Shown: positions 35,765 through 43,788 of the stretch, one piece after another
Layout of the letters: the number at the start of each line of letters is the position of its first letter
Numbering within the stretch: the stretch's first letter is position 1
DNA from: Pedobacter psychrotolerans
Lineage (GTDB): Bacteria > Bacteroidota > Bacteroidia > Sphingobacteriales > Sphingobacteriaceae
DNA: 64,000 nucleotides
Reading direction: 5' to 3'
Assembly (NCBI RefSeq): GCF_004340665.1
Contig: NZ_SLWO01000008.1
Span: 184,883 to 248,882, forward strand
The notes under the pieces: model-generated
Database searches by the model: none
What the model was told of the DNA's origin: nothing
The model's input: only the letters and a program-made list of their open reading frames with translations
Translations under genes and position numbers: made by a program

Positions 35765-37594
35765 ATGAAAACGAGAACAATCTATATTGGCAAAGGCCAA
35801 TTTATAGCAAACCTATGCGCTTTCCTCCCAGCTAATGCATTTATAAACAAGAGATACCCAGGGGGAGGCGGTACGACAGCAGAGCTTTTAAGCAAACGAA
35901 ACAGCATCATAATAGTCCCAAATGTACCTGTGATTGTGGGAAAGGTTAAGAAGATGATGGAGGAATATAAACTTGAAGTTTTAGGAATCTATTATCCATT
36001 TAACGACCCTAATGCAATAGTTGATTACCTACTAAGCGACGTACCATTTAAAAACATTATGGTAACACCTGAATCTTACAAAAAGCTAGTGAAAGCGTTT
36101 GAAAACCCTAAAGTAGCTGAAAAGTTCAACCTTCATAAGGATTTCTTCTTATTATTTGATGAATCTGAGAAGATTGTGCAGGATGTTTCCTATAGGAAAT
36201 CAATAGTTGAACCACTCAATGATTTCTTTAGATATGCTGAGCGCTCAATGATTTCAGCTACACCAATTCTACCCAGTGACCCAAGATTTGAAGAATATGG
36301 GTTTGAACACGTAATATTCCAACCCAAGTTTGAATACTCTAAAGCAATTGAGATTGCCATAACCAACAACATTATATATAGGGTTCGAGATTACTTAAAA
36401 GAAAACGTCCATACCCACTATTGTTTCTTTATGAATTCAACAGATGGCATACTTAGCTTGATTAAACATTTAAAGATTGAAAGTGAGAGTCAAGTGTTTT
36501 GTGGAGAAGATAGCGTGAAAAAGCTTAGGAACAAGTTAAAGTTCCCAAATGCGACTTCAGAGCTAAAGCCATTAGCTAAATACAATTTCTTTACCTCTAG
36601 GTTCTACAGTGCAGTAGACATTGATCTGGATATTAAGCCTAATGTTATTCTTTTAACTGATTTGTTCTTTGCAGGGCAGAGCATATTTGACCCCGCAACA
36701 GAAAGTATTCAAGCAATAGGGAGGTTTCGAAATGGAATAAACAAGGCAATTCATATCACTAATATTAACCCAGACATAGAATATCAATCTAGAGAAATGG
36801 CACTCAAATTCATTGAGGGTGGATTAGAAGCTTATAAGACGATATACACGTTTAAAGAATCTTCTCTCGCTCATAGTGGTGCTAGAATTGCATACGAACA
36901 AGCATTAAAGGCTCTACCGAGTAAGAAATTCGTGATAGAGAATACTGACCAAATCAATTACTTCAGTATCGATAATAGCTTAGATGAACAAATGGTAAGT
37001 AGTTATTATTCAAGCGCAGATGTCCTGTTAGCTCGATATAATGAACTACCAAATTTTAAGGTTAATAACTCATCAGTAATTTACACATCATCAGACCAAG
37101 ACCGCCTAAAAAGAGAGAGAGCTAAAAATGATGTTGACTTGTTTAAGGCTATCGTAGAGCAGTTAGAGAAATTTAAGACACCAAAAGGCTCCTTTGTAAT
37201 TGATAATAGAATAGAGATAACAAATGAGTTGAATTCTGAAAATCCTGCTATGGTACAGGCATATTTAAAGCACGGAAAGACGATGATTATTAAAGCAAAT
37301 TATAAGTTTAGCCGATTGAATACCCTGGTTAAGGCAAGAGAAATCGATGCAAGGTTTACAGATATGCCGGTAATTAAAGATGTCCTAACTGCTTTCAATA
37401 CTAATCAGGATTTGCCTTGTAAGATTGTAAATGCTAAGGTTGTTGGCTTAAAGAGTAAATATGGAATAACTGGAACGACAGGGCAAATATTAATTAGATA
37501 TTTTACTATATCTGCTAGATATCAGAAGGTAATAAAAGGGGAAAGGCAATGGTGCATAAAACTAACCAATCCCAAGTTTACACTTGATGATTAA
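35765..37594 (+). CDS. SF2 helicase-like protein with degenerate Walker A
   Basis: 609 residues with a full ladder of superfamily 2 motifs in the right order: YPGGGGTTAELL (motif I, residues 31-42), SIIIVPNVPVI (Ia), IMVTPESYKKL (Ib), LLFDESEKI (II, Asp132-Glu133), MISATPIL (III, from Ser164), HYCFFMNSTDG (IV), FFTSRFYSAVDI (V) and QAIGRFRNG (VI, from Gln316). The Walker A lysine is replaced by Thr37, so ATP binding is unusual or lost. The C-terminal 230 residues have no recognised domain. Possibly a replication, transfer or defence function of the element; not assigned. Confidence 0.8.
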   Translation: MKTRTIYIGKGQFIANLCAFLPANAFINKRYPGGGGTTAELLSKRNSIIIVPNVPVIVGKVKKMMEEYKLEVLGIYYPFNDPNAIVDYLLSDVPFKNIMVTPESYKKLVKAFENPKVAEKFNLHKDFFLLFDESEKIVQDVSYRKSIVEPLNDFFRYAERSMISATPILPSDPRFEEYGFEHVIFQPKFEYSKAIEIAITNNIIYRVRDYLKENVHTHYCFFMNSTDGILSLIKHLKIESESQVFCGEDSVKKLRNKLKFPNATSELKPLAKYNFFTSRFYSAVDIDLDIKPNVILLTDLFFAGQSIFDPATESIQAIGRFRNGINKAIHITNINPDIEYQSREMALKFIEGGLEAYKTIYTFKESSLAHSGARIAYEQALKALPSKKFVIENTDQINYFSIDNSLDEQMVSSYYSSADVLLARYNELPNFKVNNSSVIYTSSDQDRLKRERAKNDVDLFKAIVEQLEKFKTPKGSFVIDNRIEITNELNSENPAMVQAYLKHGKTMIIKANYKFSRLNTLVKAREIDARFTDMPVIKDVLTAFNTNQDLPCKIVNAKVVGLKSKYGITGTTGQILIRYFTISARYQKVIKGERQWCIKLTNPKFTLDD

Positions 37595-37672
37595 TGAACC
37601 AGTTTTTGTTAAGGTACTATATTTTAACAACCATAATTTAGAACTGGTGCAATTATTATAATAATTATCATA

Positions 37673-37698
37673 ATGCCCTGGCTATTCAGCTAGGGCAT
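37673..37698 (+). terminator. hairpin after the SF2-like gene
   Basis: Ten paired bases interrupted by one G/T mismatch, short loop, 79 bp after the stop codon. The following sequence is TCTTG, not a T-run, so the terminator is imperfect. Confidence 0.5.
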
Positions 37699-37942
37699 TC
37701 TTGATAAATGGATTTTTATTTTTATATAATTCAACTTGCCCCCCACCCATTTGTCATCCGACCGCGAAGCCTCTACACCACAACACCCCCACGCCAAATT
37801 GATTGGAAAGTGATTGACTAGAATTATACTATTAAGGCAAGAGCCCAACATTTTAAAATAAAACAGTAATAAACCGATGCCAATCGAAATCTAGCTTTTA
37901 AATATAAAGGCTCACCAGTAAATCTTATTGAATTCTAACACA

Positions 37943-37968
37943 AAGCATCCCAATGAGGATGCTTTTTT
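37943..37968 (+). terminator. orphan intrinsic terminator
   Basis: AAGCATCC (37943-37950) pairs perfectly with GGATGCTT (37957-37964), 6-nt loop, running into a six-T stretch. No ORF lies in the preceding 240 bp, which points to an untranslated transcript ending here. Confidence 0.85.
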
Positions 37969-38006
37969 CATTTACACCAGTTTTTAACCATTTAATCTTT
38001 TAAGCA

Positions 38007-38519
38007 ATGAAAACACAAACAAGAAAACAACAGAAAACAAACTATGTGCTAGTAGATGATGAACTACTCAAAACAAACATCGAAGTTGAAAAGGCTTATA
38101 CACTTATTGTTGCCAAAGCGATGGAATTAATGGATAAGTTTGATTTACCTAAATTCAGAACCTATGCAGAAATAGAGCATACTAAGAATGAACAGAATAC
38201 CAATCTTATTAAAGAGCATCTATCATTTCATTGGAACATAACGCTTTCTCTTAGTCCAAAAGATGGTAGATCATTTATGTTTATCGATTTAGGTCTGGAA
38301 TCTCTACAGAAGTTTGGTAGTGGGTTATCAAATCAATTATTGAGGCATGCTTTTGCCGTTACTGATTCACATGATAATACAAAAGGGATTGAATACGCTC
38401 TACGCATTACATTTCTGCCTGCCGAACAGCTACACAACTTTTTTTATCGCAGGGTGGCAGAGGGTGAGACCACTTACGTCTCCATTCATACGATTGAGAA
38501 GTCAACAGTAGAAAATTAA
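38007..38519 (+). CDS. uncharacterised protein of the integrative element
   Basis: 170 residues, not recognised. Soluble, basic N-terminus (KTQTRKQQKTNYVL), a helix with KAMELMDKFDLPKFRTYAE, and a strand-rich second half (WNITLSLSPKDGRSFMFIDLG, ALRITFLPAEQLHNFFY). No motif identified. It starts 39 bp after the orphan terminator and is followed by a strong stem-loop. Confidence 0.7.
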   Translation: MKTQTRKQQKTNYVLVDDELLKTNIEVEKAYTLIVAKAMELMDKFDLPKFRTYAEIEHTKNEQNTNLIKEHLSFHWNITLSLSPKDGRSFMFIDLGLESLQKFGSGLSNQLLRHAFAVTDSHDNTKGIEYALRITFLPAEQLHNFFYRRVAEGETTYVSIHTIEKSTVEN

Positions 38520-38521
38520 AC

Positions 38522-38549
38522 AATATTGGTGCAGTAATGTGCCAATATT
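38522..38549. terminator. 12-bp hairpin after the 170-aa gene
   Basis: AATATTGG (38522-38529) pairs with CCAATATT (38542-38549) and the stem continues through two G-T wobbles to a GTAA loop. It starts 2 bp after the stop codon. No T-run. Confidence 0.55.
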
Positions 38550-38621
38550 AAAATCCGTTATTATCTTTATGCCATAAAACTAAAGAATATTAGATAGTGA
38601 CATTTATATAAATTAAGAAAT

Positions 38622-38638
38622 AAAGCGGTAGCTTTTTT
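38622..38638 (+). terminator. short intrinsic terminator
   Basis: AAAGC/GCTTT stem with a 4-nt loop followed by further T's. Directly precedes the long structured hairpin at 38648. Confidence 0.55.
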
Positions 38639-38647
38639 GTTCTTGTG

Positions 38648-38752
38648 CTTGAAACCTGAGAAATTACAAACACAACAAGGACAGATGTGCGAACGATCAT
38701 GCGAGAGCGTGGTCTGTTCCAGTCTGTTGTGTTGGCTTCTCAGGGCCTCAAG
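38648..38752. ncRNA. candidate structured RNA or DNA hairpin (105 nt)
   Basis: A long stepwise stem: CTTGA/TCAAG, CCTGAGAA/TTCTCAGG, ACACAACA/TGTTGTGT, GGACAG/CTGTTCC with one bulge, and an apical CATGC/GCGTG stem closed by a GAGA tetraloop. Arms lie at 38648-38684 and 38714-38752. Two smaller hairpins follow (CACG/CGTG at 38772-38783, TATCGG/CCGATA at 38793-38814) before the lipoprotein start at 38834. It could be a non-coding RNA, a leader of the lipoprotein gene, or a single-strand DNA origin. Confidence 0.5.
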
Positions 38753-38833
38753 CGCAGATTGGCTACAGGTCCACGCTTTCGTGTTTATAAACTATCGGAT
38801 TGGGACTACCGATAATCTAAAACTCAATCAGAT

Positions 38834-39580
38834 ATGAGAAAAACTCTAAGTTTAATGCTCTTAGCCATCACGCTAATCGTAGCTTCATGCAAAAAAAGCA
38901 CTTCAGATAATGAAGAACAAACACCATCAACTTGCCAGTTAAGTCAAAGCACCTATTCAGCAGGGGGTGACTTTGGTAAAATTCTTTACACTTACAATTC
39001 TGATGGTAAAGTGAGTAAGGTAGTTTATAATGGTGAAGATTATCAAGAATCCTATACCTATACATCAACACAAATCACAAAGATTGTTAAAGAGGGTAAC
39101 AGCAGCAAGACATTTACTTATACTTTAAACGTACAAGGTAGAATAACCAATGAAACTCAAACAGCAGGAGATTATAAAATAGATCATACTTATAATACAG
39201 ATGGATATTTAACTGAGTCAATCCGTACAAACCTTTTAAATAATTCTACAGCATCTACAAAGTACACTTTTACCGATGGGGATCTAACAAAAATCGTTAG
39301 CCCAACATTAACACTCAATATCGTTTATGGTGGTTCAGAAGCTAAGGGGAATTATTTTAATGGCTTAGATACCGATTTACCACCTTTTTACAGTGGGGTT
39401 TTAAAAAGCTATTATGGTAAAGTAAGTAAATATATTCCGGCTATTGTTTCTTATGGTAACAGCACATATACCGAAGTCTATAGTTACCAAAAGGATAGTA
39501 ATAATAACATAACTAGGGTTATTGTGAAAACAAGCGATAATAAGGAATATACTTTATCGAACACTTTTACTTGTAAATAA
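38834..39580 (+). CDS. lipoprotein with YD/RHS-like strand repeats
   Basis: 248 residues. Signal peptide with lipobox (MRKTLSLMLLAITLIVASC, cysteine 19), so it is membrane-anchored, likely outer membrane. The body is built of repeated strand pairs of the form YxYNSDGKVSKVVY, YTYTSTQITKIV, YNTDGYLTESI and YTFTDGDLTKIV, like the DUF4595/RHS-type proteins common in Bacteroidota. Its function is unknown; on a mobile element it may be surface-exclusion or simple cargo. Preceded by a hairpin-rich leader. Confidence 0.8.
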   Translation: MRKTLSLMLLAITLIVASCKKSTSDNEEQTPSTCQLSQSTYSAGGDFGKILYTYNSDGKVSKVVYNGEDYQESYTYTSTQITKIVKEGNSSKTFTYTLNVQGRITNETQTAGDYKIDHTYNTDGYLTESIRTNLLNNSTASTKYTFTDGDLTKIVSPTLTLNIVYGGSEAKGNYFNGLDTDLPPFYSGVLKSYYGKVSKYIPAIVSYGNSTYTEVYSYQKDSNNNITRVIVKTSDNKEYTLSNTFTCK

Positions 39581-39584
39581 CAAT

Positions 39585-39668
39585 ATGGAAGTAATAGCAT
39601 CTTTAATTGTGTTTGGGGTATTTATATACTTTGCATTTAAGTTTATCAGAAAACTATTTAGCGACTAG
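39585..39668 (+). CDS. 27-aa putative small membrane protein
   Basis: An ATG-started ORF of 27 codons encodes MEVIASLIVFGVFIYFAF followed by KFIRKLFSD: one hydrophobic helix and a basic end, the typical make-up of a single-pass small membrane protein. It starts 4 bp after the lipoprotein stop and ends 6 bp before the next gene, fitting translational coupling. Too short for certainty. Confidence 0.5.
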   Translation: MEVIASLIVFGVFIYFAFKFIRKLFSD

Positions 39669-39674
39669 TTAATC

Positions 39675-40088
39675 ATGAGAAAATTTCTATTAGCGATAAT
39701 CATTACCTGCTTCATATCAATGAATTTGAAGCCATTAATTGCACTGTCTACAGAATACAAATCCACTGTTAGAATCAAACAAAATTCTGCAACCTATTAC
39801 GGTAAATATACTTTAGGAGCAGATCAAAATTGGTACAGTGATACTTTCACTTTAACAATTGATGGTAATCAGCTATTATATAATAAAGGCAATAGCGTTA
39901 AGAACTTTGAGATTAAAAATCAGGGAGTATATTCACGCACAGATAATGGAATTGTTTTTAAATATCAGAAATACTACCTAGTGAATAAGAAACAATATCT
40001 TTTGGTAAGCCATAGAAAGGAAATTAAACATAATGGCGTATTCTATTATAGGATAATAATTGATGGTCAGACTCAATTGGCACTTTAG
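39675..40088 (+). CDS. small exported protein of the integrative element
   Basis: 137 residues with an N-terminal signal or anchor helix (MRKFLLAIIITCFISMNL) and a strand-rich body (YYGKYTLGADQNWYSDTFTLTI, YYRIIIDGQTQLAL). Not recognised. It follows the 27-aa ORF and the lipoprotein on the same strand and is closed by a terminator, so the three form a likely envelope-directed operon. Confidence 0.7.
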   Translation: MRKFLLAIIITCFISMNLKPLIALSTEYKSTVRIKQNSATYYGKYTLGADQNWYSDTFTLTIDGNQLLYNKGNSVKNFEIKNQGVYSRTDNGIVFKYQKYYLVNKKQYLLVSHRKEIKHNGVFYYRIIIDGQTQLAL

Positions 40089-40110
40089 AATACAACGACA
40101 ATAAATAGCA

Positions 40111-40137
40111 AAGAGTCATAGCAATATGGCTCTTTTT
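40111..40137 (+). terminator. intrinsic terminator
   Basis: AAGAGTCAT pairs with ATGGCTCTT (one wobble), 5-nt loop, T-run of six. Closes the 38834-40088 group. Confidence 0.75.
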
Positions 40138-40165
40138 TATTATAATTGATTTTAAATATATCTAA

Positions 40166-40969
40166 ATGGTTAAAGATACTCTCAATTCAATGCTCGAGAA
40201 CATCAAAGAGCGTACTACAAATCCATTTTTAGGAACACTAATCGTCGTATGGGTTATTAAGAACTGGACATTAGTTTATAGCTTATTTTATTTCGATAGT
40301 GCTTTTAAACTTGAAGATAGACTCAATTACATAAGTCATTATTTTAGTGATCATTCCTTTGCTTGGAACATGGTTTACGTGATTCTGATAACATTAGCAG
40401 TACTTATTCTAACTTATATATTGCTTAGCATTTCAAGATTGGTGACAGATACGCAAGAAAGAATTATTGTGCCTATGATTTCAAAATGGACTGATAAGAG
40501 CTCTGTTGTTTTAAAAACAGAATATATAAAATTACAGGAAGTAATTAAGTTACTTGAAGTTAGACTAGAGGAAGAAAGACAGGCTAAAAGCCTGATTCAA
40601 AACGAACGGGATTTATTAGATAAAAAGGTTCTTGAGTTAGGAAGCTCGATAAACCAGGATGAATACTATGAATCGCAAATTCCTGAGCCAGATCAAGTGA
40701 TTCACAATACTGTAGACAATGCATTTAGCCGTGTTGGTAACAAAGCCCTAAACGAGTGGGGTAAAGAGAGCTTCAACAATACTATAAATCGCATACTTAA
40801 TGGTTACGTGTTGAGTTCAGATACGGAAGATGTTAAGACATTGCTACGCGAGTTCTTAATTATGAGCGATGGAGGTGATACTTACAAGTTAACAGATAGA
40901 GGAATGAACTTTCTAACATATTGGAATGAGATTTCCGCCAACCACGTGGATGAAGAGCTTCCATTTTAA
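40166..40969 (+). CDS. membrane protein with two helices, coiled coil and C-terminal globular domain
   Basis: 267 residues. N-terminus has a conserved-looking ERTTNPFLGTLIVVWVIKNW segment leading into helix 1 (about 22-42), a short extracytoplasmic loop, helix 2 (about 68-92, VYVILITLAVLILTYILL), a coiled coil (about 115-160, EVIKLLEVRLEEERQAKSLI) and a C-terminal helical domain ending in DTYKLTDRGMNFLTYW, winged-helix-like. Not recognised as a named family; the layout of membrane anchor plus sensor-like cytosolic part would fit a defence effector or signalling protein, as inference. Confidence 0.75.
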   Translation: MVKDTLNSMLENIKERTTNPFLGTLIVVWVIKNWTLVYSLFYFDSAFKLEDRLNYISHYFSDHSFAWNMVYVILITLAVLILTYILLSISRLVTDTQERIIVPMISKWTDKSSVVLKTEYIKLQEVIKLLEVRLEEERQAKSLIQNERDLLDKKVLELGSSINQDEYYESQIPEPDQVIHNTVDNAFSRVGNKALNEWGKESFNNTINRILNGYVLSSDTEDVKTLLREFLIMSDGGDTYKLTDRGMNFLTYWNEISANHVDEELPF

Positions 40970-40986
40970 CAATTAACTCCTACACC

Positions 40987-41460
40987 AACCTTTCCTCAAA
41001 AGGGGTGGCTTACACGAGGAAAGGTTCGGTATAGTCATTGATTCTGTAGAAGATGGCATTTGTAGTGCTTGTTTTATAAGATACTGCGTTTACTTTTCAC
41101 TCAGTGGTTCTTAGTAAAGGACAGTGGTTAAATGTAGGGAGATCGGTATTCGGCAAGACTAAGCTCACGAAAAACAAACACGCCATCACTGCGTTCTGTC
41201 ATGGTTTTTCTTTTGAGCAAGCGGTTGCCTCATGAATGCTTTCTCTATCTTTATCTAGGATTTGCTACGCTTCATCCTGGATAAATCTAACCGCATTCCA
41301 CTCTTCAGCGTACCTTGCGTTGTCTCTTGGGCTTCTGCTTGTCACAATTATTGAACATGCCAAGCGCTGTAGCCCACTAGATCAATAATTTCGCCAAGCC
41401 TCGTGTTTTATTACATAAAACATATCGTTGCATCGTTCTGCGAACTTCTATGCAACGACC
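40987..41460. other. non-coding stretch dense in inverted repeats
   Basis: Five separate stems: AACCTTTCCTC/GAGGAAAGGTT (40987-41026), GCTCA..AAAAAC/GTTTTT..TGAGC (41163-41218), TTTATC.AGGAT/ATCCT.GATAAA (41250-41285), AATTATTGA/TCAATAATT (41346-41390) and TCGTTGCAT/ATGCAACGA (41425-41458). No supported ORF on either strand. It looks more GC-rich than its surroundings. It may be an origin of transfer, a regulatory RNA region or a fossil. Confidence 0.55.
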
Positions 41461-41497
41461 CGCGTTCCGTACGCAAGGCGGTACGCAATAATTACAA

Positions 41498-41779
41498 CTA
41501 CGTCCATGGAATATTTATCATTGTTTGGATGTGCTTAGAAATAGCTTTCCAATACCTTTCTTCAAAAGCCCACTCATTTTTATATAAGGCATCGCGTACA
41601 TCGGTTAAATTTGATACTTTAATGCAATTTTCGAATGGTACTTCATCGAAATGAATATAGTGGGGTTTATTGCTTTTGCTAAATGAAACAAACAAAGGGT
41701 GGTTTTTTAAATCCCAATAATCAAAGTAACTGTAGCCCGATATACTCTTTGTTTCGAAACACTTTCTTTCTACTATCAT
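41498..41779 (-). CDS. small uncharacterised protein, only reverse-strand gene of the element
   Basis: 93 residues, not recognised. Composition looks protein-like (aromatic- and charge-balanced): ISGYSYFDYWDLKNHPLFVSF, then IHFDEVPFENCIKVSNL and WAFEERYWKAISKHIQ. No signal peptide or membrane helix. No family found by eye; could be a fragment of a longer gene. Opposite-strand ORFs here are less convincing. Confidence 0.45.
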   Translation of the reverse strand: MIVERKCFETKSISGYSYFDYWDLKNHPLFVSFSKSNKPHYIHFDEVPFENCIKVSNLTDVRDALYKNEWAFEERYWKAISKHIQTMINIPWT

Positions 41780-42050
41780 ACAACTGCTTTTTGGAGTTCA
41801 AGATTAAACAGAATTTCAAATATAGAATTAAATCATTTTACGAAGTTTATCGTTCTCCAATTACTTGTGTAAAAACATAGATCGAACCTCGCTGCTTTGC
41901 AACCGCTGATTCTCACACATTTTCTCAGTTCGCAGGCGGTGAGCACTTATTAAACGAATTACTATATTTACTTGATAATCGAGAAAGGAAATGTGGGGTA
42001 AGATAATCTTATAGATAGCCTATATACCTAATGAACTTACACTTTTAAAT

Positions 42051-42929
42051 ATGATTATAAAGACAGCAGGAATAAGAACTATTAATGAATTCTCAGATAA
42101 AACGATTTCAGATCTAAAGCAAGCACTATTATTATTTGATAGAATTGGCATTACATCGTTGAATTATATATTAGATAATAATCAACATCACGAGACCAAT
42201 TGCCAACACTGGCACTGTTTCAAAGAGATGGAACTTTTATTAGAAAACGACTTAATATTCGACGCTACAAGAACTAATGCAATTCTTAAAGGAGGACCTG
42301 ATGCACTGGGAGCAGATGATTTTAATAAGGCAATTGAATATATCAGGCAGATGCGTGAATCTAATGATGAGAAAGCTCAGCTTGATGGTCATTCAAGGTT
42401 ATCTGCGATGATATTAAATAACGAAGACGTAAATCGAGATTTTATCTCAATCCCAATAGTAAATCAGTTAAATTCTATCAATAAAGTGAAGTCATCGGAA
42501 GTAGATGTTGTTAATATTGTTATCAAACAAATGCCCATTCCTGCCGAAAACGTCCCGTGGCAAGATATCTTTGATTTTAAAAGTGATCCGATTAATAATG
42601 GACACCTAACAGGTTTGAGAACATGGATAAACAAAATGAGCCGTACCGATTACAAGGTAAACGAGATTGAAGACGAACTACAATACCTACTATTTCAATA
42701 TCGACAAGCACTGAATTATCATAATATTAAATTTAGAATGGGTGCTTTAGAAACCATTGTTGTTGGTCTATCTGAGTTAGCTGAAAGAACAATAAAGCTC
42801 CAATTCTCGAAAATAGCTAAGGGGGCATTTTCCGCTAGACAGACAAAAGCGGAGCTCCTGCAGGCCGAGATGACATCTTCTGGGAATGAAGTAGCTTATA
42901 TTTACAAGGCAAATAACAAGTTTAGTTAA
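42051..42929 (+). CDS. uncharacterised protein with VPWQDIFDFKSD motif
   Basis: 292 residues, soluble. The middle carries IPAENVPWQDIFDFKSDP followed by LTGLRTWINKMSR, a motif pair I associate with several uncharacterised bacterial proteins of this size (long surface-region helix, then VPWxxI..FK/RxD). The C-terminal region is helical (ALETIVVGLSELAERTIKL). Start has His/Cys-rich HHETNCQHWHCFKEME that could bind metal. It ends 38 bp before the 204-aa gene, so the two are probably co-transcribed. Function unknown. Confidence 0.75.
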   Translation: MIIKTAGIRTINEFSDKTISDLKQALLLFDRIGITSLNYILDNNQHHETNCQHWHCFKEMELLLENDLIFDATRTNAILKGGPDALGADDFNKAIEYIRQMRESNDEKAQLDGHSRLSAMILNNEDVNRDFISIPIVNQLNSINKVKSSEVDVVNIVIKQMPIPAENVPWQDIFDFKSDPINNGHLTGLRTWINKMSRTDYKVNEIEDELQYLLFQYRQALNYHNIKFRMGALETIVVGLSELAERTIKLQFSKIAKGAFSARQTKAELLQAEMTSSGNEVAYIYKANNKFS

Positions 42930-42967
42930 TCATTAAAATACACCCAATAAACTTAACTCTCAATACT

Positions 42968-43582
42968 ATGACTCTCTTAAGTAGAATTTTTAATAATCAG
43001 GGTATTTATATCCAAGAGCACGAGGCACTTATTAAACAACTAAACTTATTTAAGAGTACTAATCGTACATTAGACCATCAGAAAGCAAAAAGTCAGCTTG
43101 TATATTATGAAGCAGTATATGACTATCATTTATCACAGGTTATCAAATATACTCCTGATTCACTTGGCAATCGTAAATATGAGTTCCGCTATGTTAGTGC
43201 ATTAACGCTATTTATGGTTGATGAAGAAATTAAAACCAAAGCAGAATTAATAACAAATAAGTTAATTAAGAAGAATGAACTTTACCTTCCAGGCCTATTG
43301 GATTTAGATAATCCAATTCATTATATTTTCGCTTATCGCATCACAGATCGCTTTGAATCAATAGTAAGAAAATACGGTCTTGATGACTATTCCTTGAAAG
43401 AAAATGGATTGGTGATGATAGAAGAGCATAAGGAGCAAAACTTACTGGATTATAAAGGGATTATATACAATTCGCTTGTTTTCTTGAGAGATTATCAAAA
43501 CTCATCAAGGAAAGATCAAGATCTAGCGATGCCTGGTGATTATTTTGAGGAGTTAATAAATAAACTTGATAGCTTTAAATAA
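42968..43582 (+). CDS. uncharacterised helical protein, partner of the preceding gene
   Basis: 204 residues, soluble, mostly helical and charged. Seen: YIQEHEALIKQLNLFKSTNR, YEAVYDYHLSQVIKY, HYIFAYRITDRFESIVRKY. No enzymatic motif. Lies 38 bp after the 292-aa gene on the same strand. Not recognised; a two-gene cargo module is the simplest reading. The 206-bp gap after it holds nothing recognised. Confidence 0.7.
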   Translation: MTLLSRIFNNQGIYIQEHEALIKQLNLFKSTNRTLDHQKAKSQLVYYEAVYDYHLSQVIKYTPDSLGNRKYEFRYVSALTLFMVDEEIKTKAELITNKLIKKNELYLPGLLDLDNPIHYIFAYRITDRFESIVRKYGLDDYSLKENGLVMIEEHKEQNLLDYKGIIYNSLVFLRDYQNSSRKDQDLAMPGDYFEELINKLDSFK

Positions 43583-43788
43583 CATACCAGGGTAAAGATT
43601 AAACTTAGATTTACATAGAAATAAAAGTCTATTATTAATCATTCCTCAAATTTAAGCTTGTCATCTCAACACGTTTCAAGAAATTCCGCCATAAACGCTC
43701 CTGGTCATCCGCACTCCCAATTTATTGCGTTGCTTCTTGACTTAGTTGATCTGAAAGCTTGCTCAGTATCATAATTAAATAAAACATT

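Larger units (their letters stand above)
37595..38006. other. 412-bp non-coding stretch with hairpin, C-rich tract and orphan terminator
   Basis: Holds a hairpin at 37673-37698 (ATGCCCT/AGGGCAT plus inner GCT/AGC), a strongly C-rich plus-strand tract at about 37738-37796, and a textbook terminator at 37943-37968 with no ORF before it. A small RNA ending at that terminator, or a transfer/replication origin, would explain the layout. Confidence 0.5.

Noticed and set aside
38648..38752. Retron or group II intron RNA
   Set aside because: No reverse transcriptase gene occurs anywhere in the island.
38637..38837. 66-codon ORF before the lipoprotein
   Set aside because: It reads through the long inverted repeat at 38648-38752 and gives a sequence with no protein-like pattern; structure explains the DNA better.
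41403..41880. Two plus-strand ORFs opposite the 93-aa gene
   Set aside because: One starts inside an inverted repeat; both have low-quality composition. The reverse-strand reading is more protein-like.
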